In this document: positions 42,531 to 51,508 of the stretch, piece after piece
Position numbering within the stretch: the stretch's first letter is position 1
How the letters are laid out: the number at the start of each line of letters is the position of its first letter
Position numbers and translations under genes: made by a program
Notes under the pieces: generated by a model
What the model was told of the DNA's origin: nothing
Databases searched by the model: none
The model's input: only the letters and a program-made list of their open reading frames with translations
NCBI GenBank assembly: GCA_034414555.1
Contig: DAOUMA010000010.1
Coordinates: forward strand, 47,815-111,814
Direction of reading: 5' to 3'
Length of the DNA stretch: 64,000 bases
DNA from: CG2-30-46-19 sp034414555
GTDB lineage: Bacteria > Chloroflexota > Dehalococcoidia > GIF9 > AB-539-J10

Positions 42531-44942
42531 ATGAAGATTTCGCTCAAGTGGCTAGGAGATTATGTTGACCTGAAGCTTGCTCCCAAAGAGTTAGCCGAGA
42601 GGTTAACCATGGCTGGCATTGAGGTCAAGGCGGTAAACACTATGGGTGGCTGGGGAAATATGGTGGTCGGGGAGGTGTTAGCAGTAAATCCCCATCCCAA
42701 TGCTGACCGTTTAAAGCTGGCTACGGTAAGCCTGAGCGGGCAACAACTTACCGTGGTTTGTGGTGCTCCCAATATTGCTGTAGGGCAAAAAGTACCTTTT
42801 GCTCATGTAGGGGCTCGGCTTATAGATGGTCATACCGGTGAGGTAGTGAGGCTAGAGTCAGCTAAAATTCGAGGTATTCTCTCCGAGGGCATGGTTTGTT
42901 CCGAAAAAGAACTGGGGATTTCCGATAGCCATGAGGGGATAATGGTTTTGCCCTCAGAAGCGCCTATAGGCATGCCTCTTAGTGAATATCTGGGCGATAC
43001 CATTTTCGATTTAGAGGTAACTCCCAATCGTCCTGATTGCCTGTGCGTGATTGGCATTGCCAGGGAAGTTGCTGCCCTTACCGGACAGGAAGTTCGTTCG
43101 CCTAAAAGTGACTACGAAGAAGAGGAGCAATCAATAGATGCTCTTGTCTCTGTTAACATAGCGTCTCCAGACTTATGTCCTCGCTATTGTGCCAGCTTGA
43201 TTACCGGAGTCGCCATATCTTCCTCACCGGCATGGCTTCAACAGCGGCTGAAAAGCTATGGCATGCGTCCCATAAATAATGTTGTGGATATCACCAATTA
43301 TGTCATGCTGGAACATGGTCAGCCTCTCCATGCCTTCGATTATCATAAGCTCAAGGGGCAAAAGATAATCGTTCGCCGAGCTGAAAAGGGTGAGGCAATG
43401 ACCACTTTAGACGAGGTGGAGCGAGCACTTGATGAGGATGTTTTGGTTATCGCTGATGGGGAAAAGCCTGTTGCGATTGCGGGCATTATGGGCGGATTGG
43501 AGAGTGAGGTTACTGATGAGACTACTGCTATTTTACTTGAGTCAGCTAATTTTGCCCGGGCAACTATTCGCCGTGGGGCAAGACGTTTTCAACTAAACAG
43601 TGAAGCATCGCTTCGTTTTGAAAAGGGACTGAGTCGAGAATTGCCACTGGTGGCATTGAAACGGGCTACGCGGTTGTTTCAGGAGCTTGCCAATGGCAAG
43701 GTGGTAAAAGGCGTAGTCGATGTTTATCCCGGGAAGATGAAACCAGAAGGAATACTCATTTCCACTGAGGAGGTGAAACGATTAGCAGGCTTGGAGGTAG
43801 GTATTGATGAGATAATCAGGGTGTTAACTTCCCTGGGCTTTGAGTGCTCGCAAAATGTCATTGCGAGCGAAGCGAAGCAATCTCCACAAATTTCGGTAAC
43901 TACTCCTTATTGGCGTAGTGATATTAGCTGTGTTGCTGACCTGGTGGAAGAAGTAGTTCGCATTATCGGCTATGACAAAATCCCGACTACTATGCTTAGC
44001 TCTACTTTGCCAGAGCAAGAACCAAAACCGAGGCTCAAACTAAGGGAGAAAATACGAAAAATTATGGTTGGTCTCGGCTTTCAGGAAGTATTGACCTATT
44101 CCTTGACTAGTTTAGAGAAGTTGCAGAAGCTTTCACCTGAGCTGGGGTCTGAGCCTTTGAAAGTGGCTAATCCAATGACAAAAGAGCAAGAATACCTGCG
44201 ACCTAATTTGCGTGCTGGGTTGCTGACCACTTTAGCGCATAACCAAAAGGTTGATGAAGACGGCATAAGGATATTTGAAATTGGCAAGGTGTTCTTGCCA
44301 AGGGGGAATGAGCTTCCTCAAGAAAAGGAAATGCTGTGTGCCGTGCTCAGTGGTGCTAAGTCGGATTTATCGTGGAGAGGCGAAAAGGGCGAACTTGATT
44401 TCTTCGATGCTAAAGGGGTAGCGGAAAACCTATTGCGAGTACTGGGGATAGCCACAGAATTTAAACCTGGAAGTGACCAGAATTTGTCCCCCGCTGAGAG
44501 CGCTGAGATAATCAGTGGCGGCGACAGCATAGGCGTCTTGGGCGTTTTGCATCCTAGGGTGGCACAGGACTTTGAGCTTTCCGAGACAGTTTGCCTTATC
44601 GAGATTGACCTGGAAAGGCTGCTTACCAAGCCCATTAGGGAGAAGAGATACACTCCTATTTATCGATTCCCTGCTGTCTCCAGGGATATTGCCCTGGTGG
44701 TGGATGAGCAAATAAGTTATCGACAGGTGGAAAGCATAATCAGGAACTTTCCCCTAGTGACCGAGGTTACGTTATTTGACCTTTACGCCGGTGAGCAGAT
44801 ACCTCAAGGCAAGAAGTCCTTTGCCATAAGGATTGTGTATCAATCGCCTGACCATACTTTGACTGATGAAGAGGTCGACGAAATTCAACAAAAGATGCTT
44901 AATAGGCTAAATCAGGAATTAGGCGCTACTTTGAGAGGCTGA
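42531..44942 (+). CDS. pheT: phenylalanine--tRNA ligase, beta subunit
   Basis: An 803-aa subunit with the usual domain order: tRNA-binding OB fold (40-150), B3/B4 editing domain (210-390), B5 (400-475), catalytic-like core (480-690) and a ferredoxin-like anticodon domain (710-803). In B5, residues VIASEAKQS near 444 are encoded by an in-frame REP in a variable loop just before the conserved TPYWRSDISC segment. The end overlaps the convergent proS end by 24 nt. Confidence 0.96.
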   Translation: MKISLKWLGDYVDLKLAPKELAERLTMAGIEVKAVNTMGGWGNMVVGEVLAVNPHPNADRLKLATVSLSGQQLTVVCGAPNIAVGQKVPFAHVGARLIDGHTGEVVRLESAKIRGILSEGMVCSEKELGISDSHEGIMVLPSEAPIGMPLSEYLGDTIFDLEVTPNRPDCLCVIGIAREVAALTGQEVRSPKSDYEEEEQSIDALVSVNIASPDLCPRYCASLITGVAISSSPAWLQQRLKSYGMRPINNVVDITNYVMLEHGQPLHAFDYHKLKGQKIIVRRAEKGEAMTTLDEVERALDEDVLVIADGEKPVAIAGIMGGLESEVTDETTAILLESANFARATIRRGARRFQLNSEASLRFEKGLSRELPLVALKRATRLFQELANGKVVKGVVDVYPGKMKPEGILISTEEVKRLAGLEVGIDEIIRVLTSLGFECSQNVIASEAKQSPQISVTTPYWRSDISCVADLVEEVVRIIGYDKIPTTMLSSTLPEQEPKPRLKLREKIRKIMVGLGFQEVLTYSLTSLEKLQKLSPELGSEPLKVANPMTKEQEYLRPNLRAGLLTTLAHNQKVDEDGIRIFEIGKVFLPRGNELPQEKEMLCAVLSGAKSDLSWRGEKGELDFFDAKGVAENLLRVLGIATEFKPGSDQNLSPAESAEIISGGDSIGVLGVLHPRVAQDFELSETVCLIEIDLERLLTKPIREKRYTPIYRFPAVSRDIALVVDEQISYRQVESIIRNFPLVTEVTLFDLYAGEQIPQGKKSFAIRIVYQSPDHTLTDEEVDEIQQKMLNRLNQELGATLRG
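43857..43884 (+). repeat. REP unit inside pheT
   Basis: GTCATTGCGAGCGAAGCGAA and following bases run in the coding direction, read as VIASEAKQS. Same frame as in ispH and proS. Confidence 0.92.
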
Positions 44943-46640
44943 TGTTAGCAGTTCATTTATCTCGGCAGCCAGGTTTTCTAAAGGAAGTAGTCTAGTTTCC
45001 TTCTTGTTGCGCCATTTGGCTTCGATGCTCTGGCTCTGCAAGGTGCGGAGGGAAAATGTCAGTCGCAGTGGGAGTCCCAGTAAGTCGGCATCGTTGAACT
45101 TAACTCCTGGAGATTCGTCGCGGTCATCGAATAATACCTCTATGTCAGCGTTTTCCAGCTCCTGATAGACATTTTCGGCAGCAGAGGCGACCGCAGGATT
45201 ATCCCGGTAAAGAGGGCAGAGGTAAACCGGATAAGGGGCTACCGAGAGCGGCCAGATAATTCCGTTATCATCATGATTCTGTTCCACTATTGCTGCCAGC
45301 AACCTTCCCAGACCGATGCCATAGCATCCCATTACGGCGGGTCGGGACACACCGTCTTGACCAAGGAAAGAAGCCCCTAATTTTTCACTGATGAAGGTGC
45401 CTAATTTGAATATGTGTCCTACCTCAATGCCTCGTGCTGAGGACAACTTACCGCCGCATTCAGGACATTTATCGCCCTGGTGAGCCAAAGCAATGTCAGC
45501 GATGATGTCAGCCTGGAAGTCCCTGGGATAGTTAACGTTCCTAAAATGGTATCCTGCCTTATTAGCGCCAGCGATGAAGTTAGAGCCCAGAGTTATGGAG
45601 TCGTCGGCAACAACCTTCACTCCCTTTGTACCTATTGGTGAGGCGAAGCCAGCCACTATGCCTGCCTCAGCCACCTCGCTTTCGGCAGCGATGTGAAGCT
45701 CGTTACACTTCAGGGTATTTTTTAGCTTTGTTTCGTTTACCTCGAGGTCGCCTCGAATAACCACGAAGACGAATTTCCTATCGGCGATATAAAATACCGC
45801 TTTAAGTGTTTGTTCTTGTGGCACTCCCAGGAAGTTGGCGACCTCTTCGATTGTTTTTTGCTCCGTGGTGGCGATTTCCTCCAGGGGAAGAGATTGCTGT
45901 GCTTCGCTCGCAATGACATCTTTAGCGATTTGAGCCTTTTCCACATTGGCGGAGTAGCCACAGTGGGGGCAGAAGACCATTTCGTCCTCGCCTGTTTCGG
46001 AGATAACCATAAATTCATGGGACTCCTTGCCGCCTATGGCACCGCTATCGGCTTCCACCATTGAGGTGGAAAGACCACAGCGAGCATAGATGTTTTGATA
46101 AGCCTGGCTCATTTTGCGATAACTTTCATCGAGCCCGGCTTCATCGGCATCGAAGCTATAGAGGTCTTTCATGATAAATTCACGCACTCGCAGCAAACCA
46201 CCACGTGGACGAGGTTCATCGCGAAACTTGGCTTGTATCTGGTAAACGAGGAGAGGAAGGTCGCGGTAGCTTTGTACGTACCTGCGGGCGAGGTCAGCGA
46301 TAACCTCCTCATGTGTGGGGCCTAAAGCCAGCTTGTGTTCCTTGCGGTCGGTCAGGGTGAACATTGTTTGTCCGAAGGAAACATATCGCCCTGACTGTTG
46401 CCACAGCTCGAACGGCTGCAATATGGGAAGCATCAGCTCTTGCCCTCCGGCGTTATCCATTTCCTCCCTGATTATGTTCTCTATTTTCCGGAGCACTCGC
46501 CAGCCTGAAGGCAAGTAGGAATAAATACCAGCAGCCTCCTGGGCAATCATGCCAGCTCGGAGCAGCAACTGATGGCTTATGTTTTCCGCCTCTGCTGGCG
46601 CCTGCCGTAAAGTTTTGCCAAAAAGCTTAGAGAAACGCAT
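44919..46640 (-). CDS. proS: proline--tRNA ligase
   Basis: A 573-aa bacterial-type ProRS with editing insert. N-terminus MRFSKLFGKTLRQAPAEAEN, motif 2 region FRDEPRPRGGLLRVREFIMKD near residue 140, a CPHCGYSAN segment near 222, the INS editing domain (about 250-390) and motif 3 GCYGIGLGRLLAAIVEQ near 437. Residues VIASEAQQS near 242 come from an in-frame REP at the edge of the editing domain. The upstream 28-codon frame ends 3 nt before the ATG, so initiation may be coupled to it. It ends the rpsB-ispG block and converges on pheT. Confidence 0.96.
   Translation of the reverse strand: MRFSKLFGKTLRQAPAEAENISHQLLLRAGMIAQEAAGIYSYLPSGWRVLRKIENIIREEMDNAGGQELMLPILQPFELWQQSGRYVSFGQTMFTLTDRKEHKLALGPTHEEVIADLARRYVQSYRDLPLLVYQIQAKFRDEPRPRGGLLRVREFIMKDLYSFDADEAGLDESYRKMSQAYQNIYARCGLSTSMVEADSGAIGGKESHEFMVISETGEDEMVFCPHCGYSANVEKAQIAKDVIASEAQQSLPLEEIATTEQKTIEEVANFLGVPQEQTLKAVFYIADRKFVFVVIRGDLEVNETKLKNTLKCNELHIAAESEVAEAGIVAGFASPIGTKGVKVVADDSITLGSNFIAGANKAGYHFRNVNYPRDFQADIIADIALAHQGDKCPECGGKLSSARGIEVGHIFKLGTFISEKLGASFLGQDGVSRPAVMGCYGIGLGRLLAAIVEQNHDDNGIIWPLSVAPYPVYLCPLYRDNPAVASAAENVYQELENADIEVLFDDRDESPGVKFNDADLLGLPLRLTFSLRTLQSQSIEAKWRNKKETRLLPLENLAAEINELLTSASQSSA
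45890..45918 (-). repeat. REP unit inside proS
   Basis: The REP core in coding orientation, read as VIASEAQQS, joins the zinc-ribbon-like segment to the editing domain. Confidence 0.9.
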
Positions 46641-46643
46641 TTC

Positions 46644-46730
46644 TTATCTGTTCACTATCGCCTCTAGCTCAATAAATTTTCCGGGATTATTTGGCTTGGA
46701 TATCCTTATCTTTTCTCCAAGGAACTCCAT
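46644..46730 (-). pseudogene. 28-codon frame, possible aspartic-protease remnant or leader ORF
   Basis: An ATG at 46730 with the strong site AAGGAGGG opens MEFLGEKIRISKPNNPGKFI followed by ELEAIVNR and a stop 3 nt before proS. The sequence resembles the first strands of small retropepsin-like (clan AA) aspartic proteases, which continue with a DTG active site; here the frame ends just there. It could be a truncated gene or a leader peptide coupled to proS. The resemblance is from memory. Confidence 0.5.
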
Positions 46731-46753
46731 TCAATCCCTCCTTAAAAAGCTTC

Positions 46754-47206
46754 TTAATGGAGGCTAAATGGTGGATATTTATCAGTTAGTAGAAGAGAAT
46801 AGCCACCTACTCTGGTATACCAGCGAAGATAGCCGCTAACAAAGTCGAATGCCCATTTGGGATATCTAGCGGTGAATAAAATTGCCCACCAGGAGATAAA
46901 AATGACAACAGCAGCGGCAATGCCTATGCCATATAAGCATATATAATGGGGGATTGCCATAAAGTACCTGAAAAAGGTGGTCAACCGAGATAGCTTTTCT
47001 GGGCGCTCTATCTCAATACCTATGGGATAGTGTTTTACGATTGTTTCTTTTATCCTTGCACCGCATTTCATACATATTTCAGCTAATGGAGTTGTTTGAG
47101 CACCACAATTAGGACAAAAGCTTGTGCCACTCATTGGTCTAGCTCCGCAATTAGGACAGATTTCCGGTGTTCCTATCAGTTCCTTGCCACAATTTCTGCA
47201 AAACAT
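46754..47206 (-). CDS. zinc-ribbon DUF4389 membrane protein
   Basis: A 150-aa protein with four CxxC zinc-ribbon pairs at the N-terminus (FCRNCGKEL, ICPNCGARP, FCPNCGAQT, ICMKCGARI; residues 2-48). A DUF4389-like region follows (IGIEIERPEKLSRLTTFFRY), then a hydrophobic helix (IGIAAAVVIFISWWAILFTA) and the aromatic FVSGYLRWYTRVGGY segment. It likely sits in the membrane with cytoplasmic zinc ribbons. Function unknown. Its place between ispG and proS in a translation/isoprenoid operon is unusual. Confidence 0.85.
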   Translation of the reverse strand: MFCRNCGKELIGTPEICPNCGARPMSGTSFCPNCGAQTTPLAEICMKCGARIKETIVKHYPIGIEIERPEKLSRLTTFFRYFMAIPHYICLYGIGIAAAVVIFISWWAILFTARYPKWAFDFVSGYLRWYTRVGGYSLLLTDKYPPFSLH

Positions 47207-47220
47207 TTTTCCTCCTTTAT

Positions 47221-48270
47221 TTATATTATTTGCTTTATTTCCTCCATCAAAGCTTGAAGGAAATTTTCCTCAGGCACAGTTCTTACTACTTTGCCCTTTC
47301 GGAATATAGCGCCTTTACCCTTACCTCCCGCAATGCCGACATCGGCATCTTTGGCTTCTCCAGGTCCATTGACCACGCATCCCATAATTGCCACTTTGAT
47401 AGGATTGGTTACCTTTTGGAGACGTTTATTTACCGCTTCAGCCAGAGAAATGATATCAACTTCGGCTCGTCCGCAGGAAGGACAGCTTATCAAGGTGGCA
47501 CCTCGCTGGCGAAGCCCGAGGCTTTTTAAGATTTCATATCCTGCTGATACTTCCTGACAGGGATGTGCGCTCAGCGAAACACGAATGGTATCACCGATAC
47601 CCTGGTAAAGGAGTATGCCAATGCCTATGGCGCTGCGTATTGCTCCTTCATGGAGGAGTCCTGCCTCAGTGATGCCTAAATGCAAGGGATAAGGGATTTT
47701 ATCGGCGAGCATCTGATATGCCTGAACTGTGGTGGGCACATCGAAGGCTTTAAGGGAAACCTTGATTAAGTCGAAATCCATATCTTCCATAAGCCTTATT
47801 TGCTCCAGAGCAATATCAACCATTCGCTGGGCTAAGGGAAGTTCGGGCTCAAAATTTGGAGGCAGGCTGCCGGCATTTACCCCGATGCGGATGGGAATTT
47901 CTCTCTCTTTAGCGGCAGAGACTATTTTAGCAATTTGTTTCCTATCACCAATATTGCCGGGATTAAGGCGAATGCCATCAACGCCAGCCTGCAGAGAAGC
48001 CAGAGCTAAGCGATAATCGAAGTGGATGTCAGCGATGATTGGCATTGAGGTATTCTTTTTTATGACAGGGATGCTTCCTGCTGCCTGCTTGTCAGGAACT
48101 GCGATACGCACTATTTCGCAGCCGCATTCCTGTAACTCTTTAACCTGATTTACGGTGGCGTTAACATCTCGGGTGTCAGTTTTGGTCATTGACTGAACAG
48201 CGATGGGTGCATTGCCACCTACAGTGACGCTGCCAATTTTTAATTTTCTGGAAGCCCTTCGTGGTATCAT
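47221..48270 (-). CDS. ispG: 4-hydroxy-3-methylbut-2-en-1-yl diphosphate synthase
   Basis: IspG converts MEcPP to HMBPP in the MEP pathway with a [4Fe-4S] cluster. This 349-aa protein has the short bacterial form: TIM barrel (1-255; VQSMTKTDTRDV near 24, GIRLNPGNIGD near 95) and the C-terminal Fe-S domain with cysteines in SCPSCGRAEVD near 262 and GCVVNGPGEAKDAD near 297. It overlaps rseP by 4 nt. Confidence 0.96.
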   Translation of the reverse strand: MIPRRASRKLKIGSVTVGGNAPIAVQSMTKTDTRDVNATVNQVKELQECGCEIVRIAVPDKQAAGSIPVIKKNTSMPIIADIHFDYRLALASLQAGVDGIRLNPGNIGDRKQIAKIVSAAKEREIPIRIGVNAGSLPPNFEPELPLAQRMVDIALEQIRLMEDMDFDLIKVSLKAFDVPTTVQAYQMLADKIPYPLHLGITEAGLLHEGAIRSAIGIGILLYQGIGDTIRVSLSAHPCQEVSAGYEILKSLGLRQRGATLISCPSCGRAEVDIISLAEAVNKRLQKVTNPIKVAIMGCVVNGPGEAKDADVGIAGGKGKGAIFRKGKVVRTVPEENFLQALMEEIKQII

Positions 48271-49346
48271 TTAAATATAAATAAGCTTCCTCCACCGATA
48301 ATGCGGGCAATATCAAAATAAGTAACTACGCACATTATCAGAATAAGCACGGCGAAGCCAATGGTATTAACTAAGTGTTCCACCCTGGTTGATACTCGTT
48401 TGCCTCGCCGCGCCAATTCCACGACGAGGAACACAAGTCTGCCGCCATCCAGGGCGGGGAGTGGGAGCAGGTTAATTATCCCTAAGTTCAAGCTGATAAG
48501 AGCGGTGAACACAATTAGAGGTATGAGTCCTGCTTCAGCCACCTGGCTGGTCATCTGGTAAATGCCTACCGGTCCGGCTACCTGGGGAGTTGTAGCCCCG
48601 ATAATCCAGCTCCGTATGGTATTCCTGAACAGGATAAGGATTTCCACGCAGCGCTGTGTTCCCAGCGCAGTTGCCGTCCAGGGAGAATAAGATTGGCGAA
48701 CTATTTGCTGGCTGCCTGGGGCAGCAGTAACGTTAATTCCCAGAGCGCCTTCGCCCTTAGGCGGCGCCCACCTTGGCACCAAGGTGACTTCCTGCTCGCC
48801 ATCGGCAGCCTTATTTAGTAGCAGAGTCGTTTCTGAACCGAGGGAGAGTTGCACATAATAGTCTAGGTCCCCACGATTGTTAATGTTATGACCATTTATT
48901 GCCAGGATAATGTCTCCCTGTTCTATCCCCGCTTCTGCCGCTGGTGAGCCTGAAGCTACCTGTTGCACTTGAACTTGTTCCATCAAAACGTTCTGGGGAA
49001 TCATGAAAGCAGTGGAGAAGAGAATTATTGGGAGAACCAAATTCATCAAAGATCCGGCGGCGAGGATAAGCGCTCTGGTGCCAATGCTTCTGCTGGCGAA
49101 GCTATGGGGCTCTGTGGGGTCTTCTTCTCCCAGTAGCTTGACGAACCCGCCCAAGGGGATGAGATTTAATGAATATACTGTTTCCCCTCTTTTGATGCTT
49201 GCTATCTTTGGGGGGAAGCCTATGCCAAACTCCTCCACCTTTACATCGCTGCGCTTGGCGACAATAAAGTGTCCGAATTCGTGGCTCAATATGAGCACTG
49301 CCAGCATGGCGATGAAGATGACTATGGTTAATGCGATGGTTAACAT
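48267..49346 (-). CDS. rseP: RseP-like site-2 intramembrane metalloprotease
   Basis: A 359-aa M50 protease embedded in the membrane, which cleaves anti-sigma factors and remnant signal peptides. The zinc motif HEFGHFIVAKRS is near residue 21 and the third ligand region NLLPLPALDGGRLVF near 293. One PDZ domain (about 120-190; PAAEAGIEQGDIILAING) lies between. There are four membrane helices. It overlaps dxr by 7 nt and ispG by 4 nt, as in the common dxr-rseP-ispG order. Confidence 0.95.
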   Translation of the reverse strand: MLTIALTIVIFIAMLAVLILSHEFGHFIVAKRSDVKVEEFGIGFPPKIASIKRGETVYSLNLIPLGGFVKLLGEEDPTEPHSFASRSIGTRALILAAGSLMNLVLPIILFSTAFMIPQNVLMEQVQVQQVASGSPAAEAGIEQGDIILAINGHNINNRGDLDYYVQLSLGSETTLLLNKAADGEQEVTLVPRWAPPKGEGALGINVTAAPGSQQIVRQSYSPWTATALGTQRCVEILILFRNTIRSWIIGATTPQVAGPVGIYQMTSQVAEAGLIPLIVFTALISLNLGIINLLPLPALDGGRLVFLVVELARRGKRVSTRVEHLVNTIGFAVLILIMCVVTYFDIARIIGGGSLFIFK

Positions 49347-50479
49347 AAACTTACCTGAGAAGCTATTTGTAATGTTGTTTCTCTTGTTTGCTCATCGACA
49401 GCGAGGATTTCCTCTATTGATGGCTGAGCAATGTTTTGATGCTGCTCCAATGCCTTACTTACTATTGTGGCGATATCGGTGAACTTGGTTTTTCCCTGGA
49501 GGAAAAGCTCCACCGCTACTTCATCGGCGGCGCAGAGCACTGCAGGATAAGTTCCTCCTGATTTGGCAGCATCTAATGACAGTTTAAGGCAGGGAAATTG
49601 AGCATAATCTACCGGCTTGAAGGTCAAAACTTTCCTTCGGCTTAAATCGAGGCGGGGCAGGTCGGGATTGGGCAATCGTTCAGGGTAACAAAGGGCATAT
49701 TGAATTGGCAGGCGCATGTCAGGGAAGCCGAGCTGTGCTTTCAGTGAGCCATCGACGAACTCAACAATAGAATGAATGATGCTCTGTGGGTGGATTAATA
49801 TCTCGATTCTCTCCAGGGGAATGGCAAAAAGATAGCGTGCCTCAATGACCTCAAGCCCTTTGTTCAGGAGCGTTGCTGAATCGATGGTCACTTTTTTACC
49901 CATTTTCCAGACAGGGTGATGAAGGGCTTGCTCCACAGTTACCTGGTCCAGCTTTGACTGTGGGTAGCGGTAAAATGGTCCTCCTGAGGCAGTGAGGAAA
50001 AGACGATGAGGTTTAGTTTTCTCTCCGAGCAGACATTGCCAGATGGCGCTGTGCTCACTATCAATAGACAGGATGTGAACACCGTGGTGATTAGCTTCCG
50101 CGGTAACAATGTCACCGGCCACTACCAGTACCTCCTTGTTTGCTAAGGCAACCGTCTTGCCTGCCTGCAAAGCAGCTATAGTGGGGAATAATCCGACTTT
50201 GCCCGATGTGGCTATGACAACAAGGTCAATATTCTCCTGGCTTACCATTTCCTCCATGGGCATGAACTTCCCTTGATAGCTGAAATCAGATTCAATAGAG
50301 CAAAAAAACATCTCGGGCTTAAATTCCTCAAGTTGCTGTGTAAGGAGCTTAATATTTTTGCCTGCTGCCAGACCGCTCACCTGGAATCTGGCGGGAAAAG
50401 CGCGGATTATGTCCAGTGCTTGCTGGCCTATAGAGCCTGTTGAGCCTAAAATGGCAATTCTCTTTACCCCACTAGCCAT
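49340..50479 (-). CDS. dxr: 1-deoxy-D-xylulose-5-phosphate reductoisomerase
   Basis: Dxr makes MEP from DXP with NADPH. The 379-aa enzyme has the NADPH fold IAILGSTGSIGQQALDII near residue 8, VALANKEVLVVAG near 115, the metal-binding IDSEHSAIWQCL near 140, and the flexible loop LTASGGPFYRYP near 160. It overlaps cdsA by 16 nt and rseP by 7 nt. Together with ispG and ispH it shows an MEP-type isoprenoid pathway. Confidence 0.96.
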   Translation of the reverse strand: MASGVKRIAILGSTGSIGQQALDIIRAFPARFQVSGLAAGKNIKLLTQQLEEFKPEMFFCSIESDFSYQGKFMPMEEMVSQENIDLVVIATSGKVGLFPTIAALQAGKTVALANKEVLVVAGDIVTAEANHHGVHILSIDSEHSAIWQCLLGEKTKPHRLFLTASGGPFYRYPQSKLDQVTVEQALHHPVWKMGKKVTIDSATLLNKGLEVIEARYLFAIPLERIEILIHPQSIIHSIVEFVDGSLKAQLGFPDMRLPIQYALCYPERLPNPDLPRLDLSRRKVLTFKPVDYAQFPCLKLSLDAAKSGGTYPAVLCAADEVAVELFLQGKTKFTDIATIVSKALEQHQNIAQPSIEEILAVDEQTRETTLQIASQVSLC

Positions 50480-51285
50480 ACTACATAATAATATACTATT
50501 GGGGCGACGAAGATAAGGCTGTCGAAACGGTCGAGGACTCCGCCATGACCAGGCAATAATTTACCGGACTCCTTCGCTCCCAGGTTGCGTTTGAGCAAGG
50601 ATTCCACCAAGTCACCAACTTGGGCAAACAGGCTAACGAGGCAGGTAAGAAGAATAATCTGCCAGTAGGGCAGAGAAAAAGTAGAAAATAAGTTGAGGAA
50701 CAGGAACACTGCAACAGCACCAGCGACGCTGCTTAGCAAGCCACCTATTGCCCCTTCCCAGGTCTTGCCCGGGCTTATCACCGGGGCTAGTTTATGCCTG
50801 CCCCATTTTCTTCCAATGAAGTAGGCACCGGTGTCATTGGCAAATGTGGTGAATAAAGCAAGATAAACCCAATTCCGTCCATCTGGTAATAAATTTAGGT
50901 TGAGCCAATAGCTGAGCATCCATCCTACGTATAGAACGCCGGCTACGGTCCAGGCCCAATTTTGAAATGCTGTTTCTCGTGATGAACGAATCAATATCCA
51001 CGCCAAGGAAATTATTACCGCTGTGGCCATGATAGCGGGCAGAAGATTTATATCGCGGTAATAAAAACTCAACGGGCTTAAAGTGAATGCTACCGCCCAT
51101 AATAATCCAAAGTAAGTTAGAGGGTATCCTTTGCCTGAATTAGACACCATGCGGTAGAACTCTAAAGTGCCTATTACTGATGCTGCGGCGATGAAAAGGC
51201 TGAACAACCAGGGGTGGCCAAACCAGACAGCGAGGAGGATAACTGGCAAGAGTATCGCTGCAGTGATAATTCTTTGTTTAAGCAT
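50464..51285 (-). CDS. cdsA: phosphatidate cytidylyltransferase
   Basis: A 273-aa membrane enzyme making CDP-diacylglycerol from phosphatidic acid and CTP. It has about seven membrane helices and the signature KRNLGAKESGKLLPGHGGVL followed by DRFDSLIF near residue 225-255. GKTWEGAIGG near 173 is also conserved. The uppS gene that often precedes cdsA is absent; instead a repeat-filled gap of about 220 nt separates it from frr. Confidence 0.95.
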   Translation of the reverse strand: MLKQRIITAAILLPVILLAVWFGHPWLFSLFIAAASVIGTLEFYRMVSNSGKGYPLTYFGLLWAVAFTLSPLSFYYRDINLLPAIMATAVIISLAWILIRSSRETAFQNWAWTVAGVLYVGWMLSYWLNLNLLPDGRNWVYLALFTTFANDTGAYFIGRKWGRHKLAPVISPGKTWEGAIGGLLSSVAGAVAVFLFLNLFSTFSLPYWQIILLTCLVSLFAQVGDLVESLLKRNLGAKESGKLLPGHGGVLDRFDSLIFVAPIVYYYVVWLVG

Positions 51286-51508
51286 GCCTAAATCCTAAAC
51301 GAACTCAAAAATCACGGATAAAGAATAAAAATTACAATTCAAAATGCCAAAACCTTCATCTTTAAATTTAAACTTTGCTTTATCATTTGGCTCTTTGCCT
51401 TTTGAGTTTTTGGCGTTAGTTAGTGTTTTGGATTTAGTATTTAGAATTTTGCTTTCCTGGGATTGCCACGCCTTCGGCATATAATAAACAGGGGTGAGTA
51501 TCCTTTAT
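51286..51508. repeat. AT-rich tract and half REP between frr and cdsA
   Basis: Contains TTTAGAATTT/GGATTTAGTATT variants (51288-51450) and a half REP GGGATTGCCACGCCTTCGGC (51459-51478). No gene is seen, although uppS is commonly found at this operon position. Confidence 0.7.
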
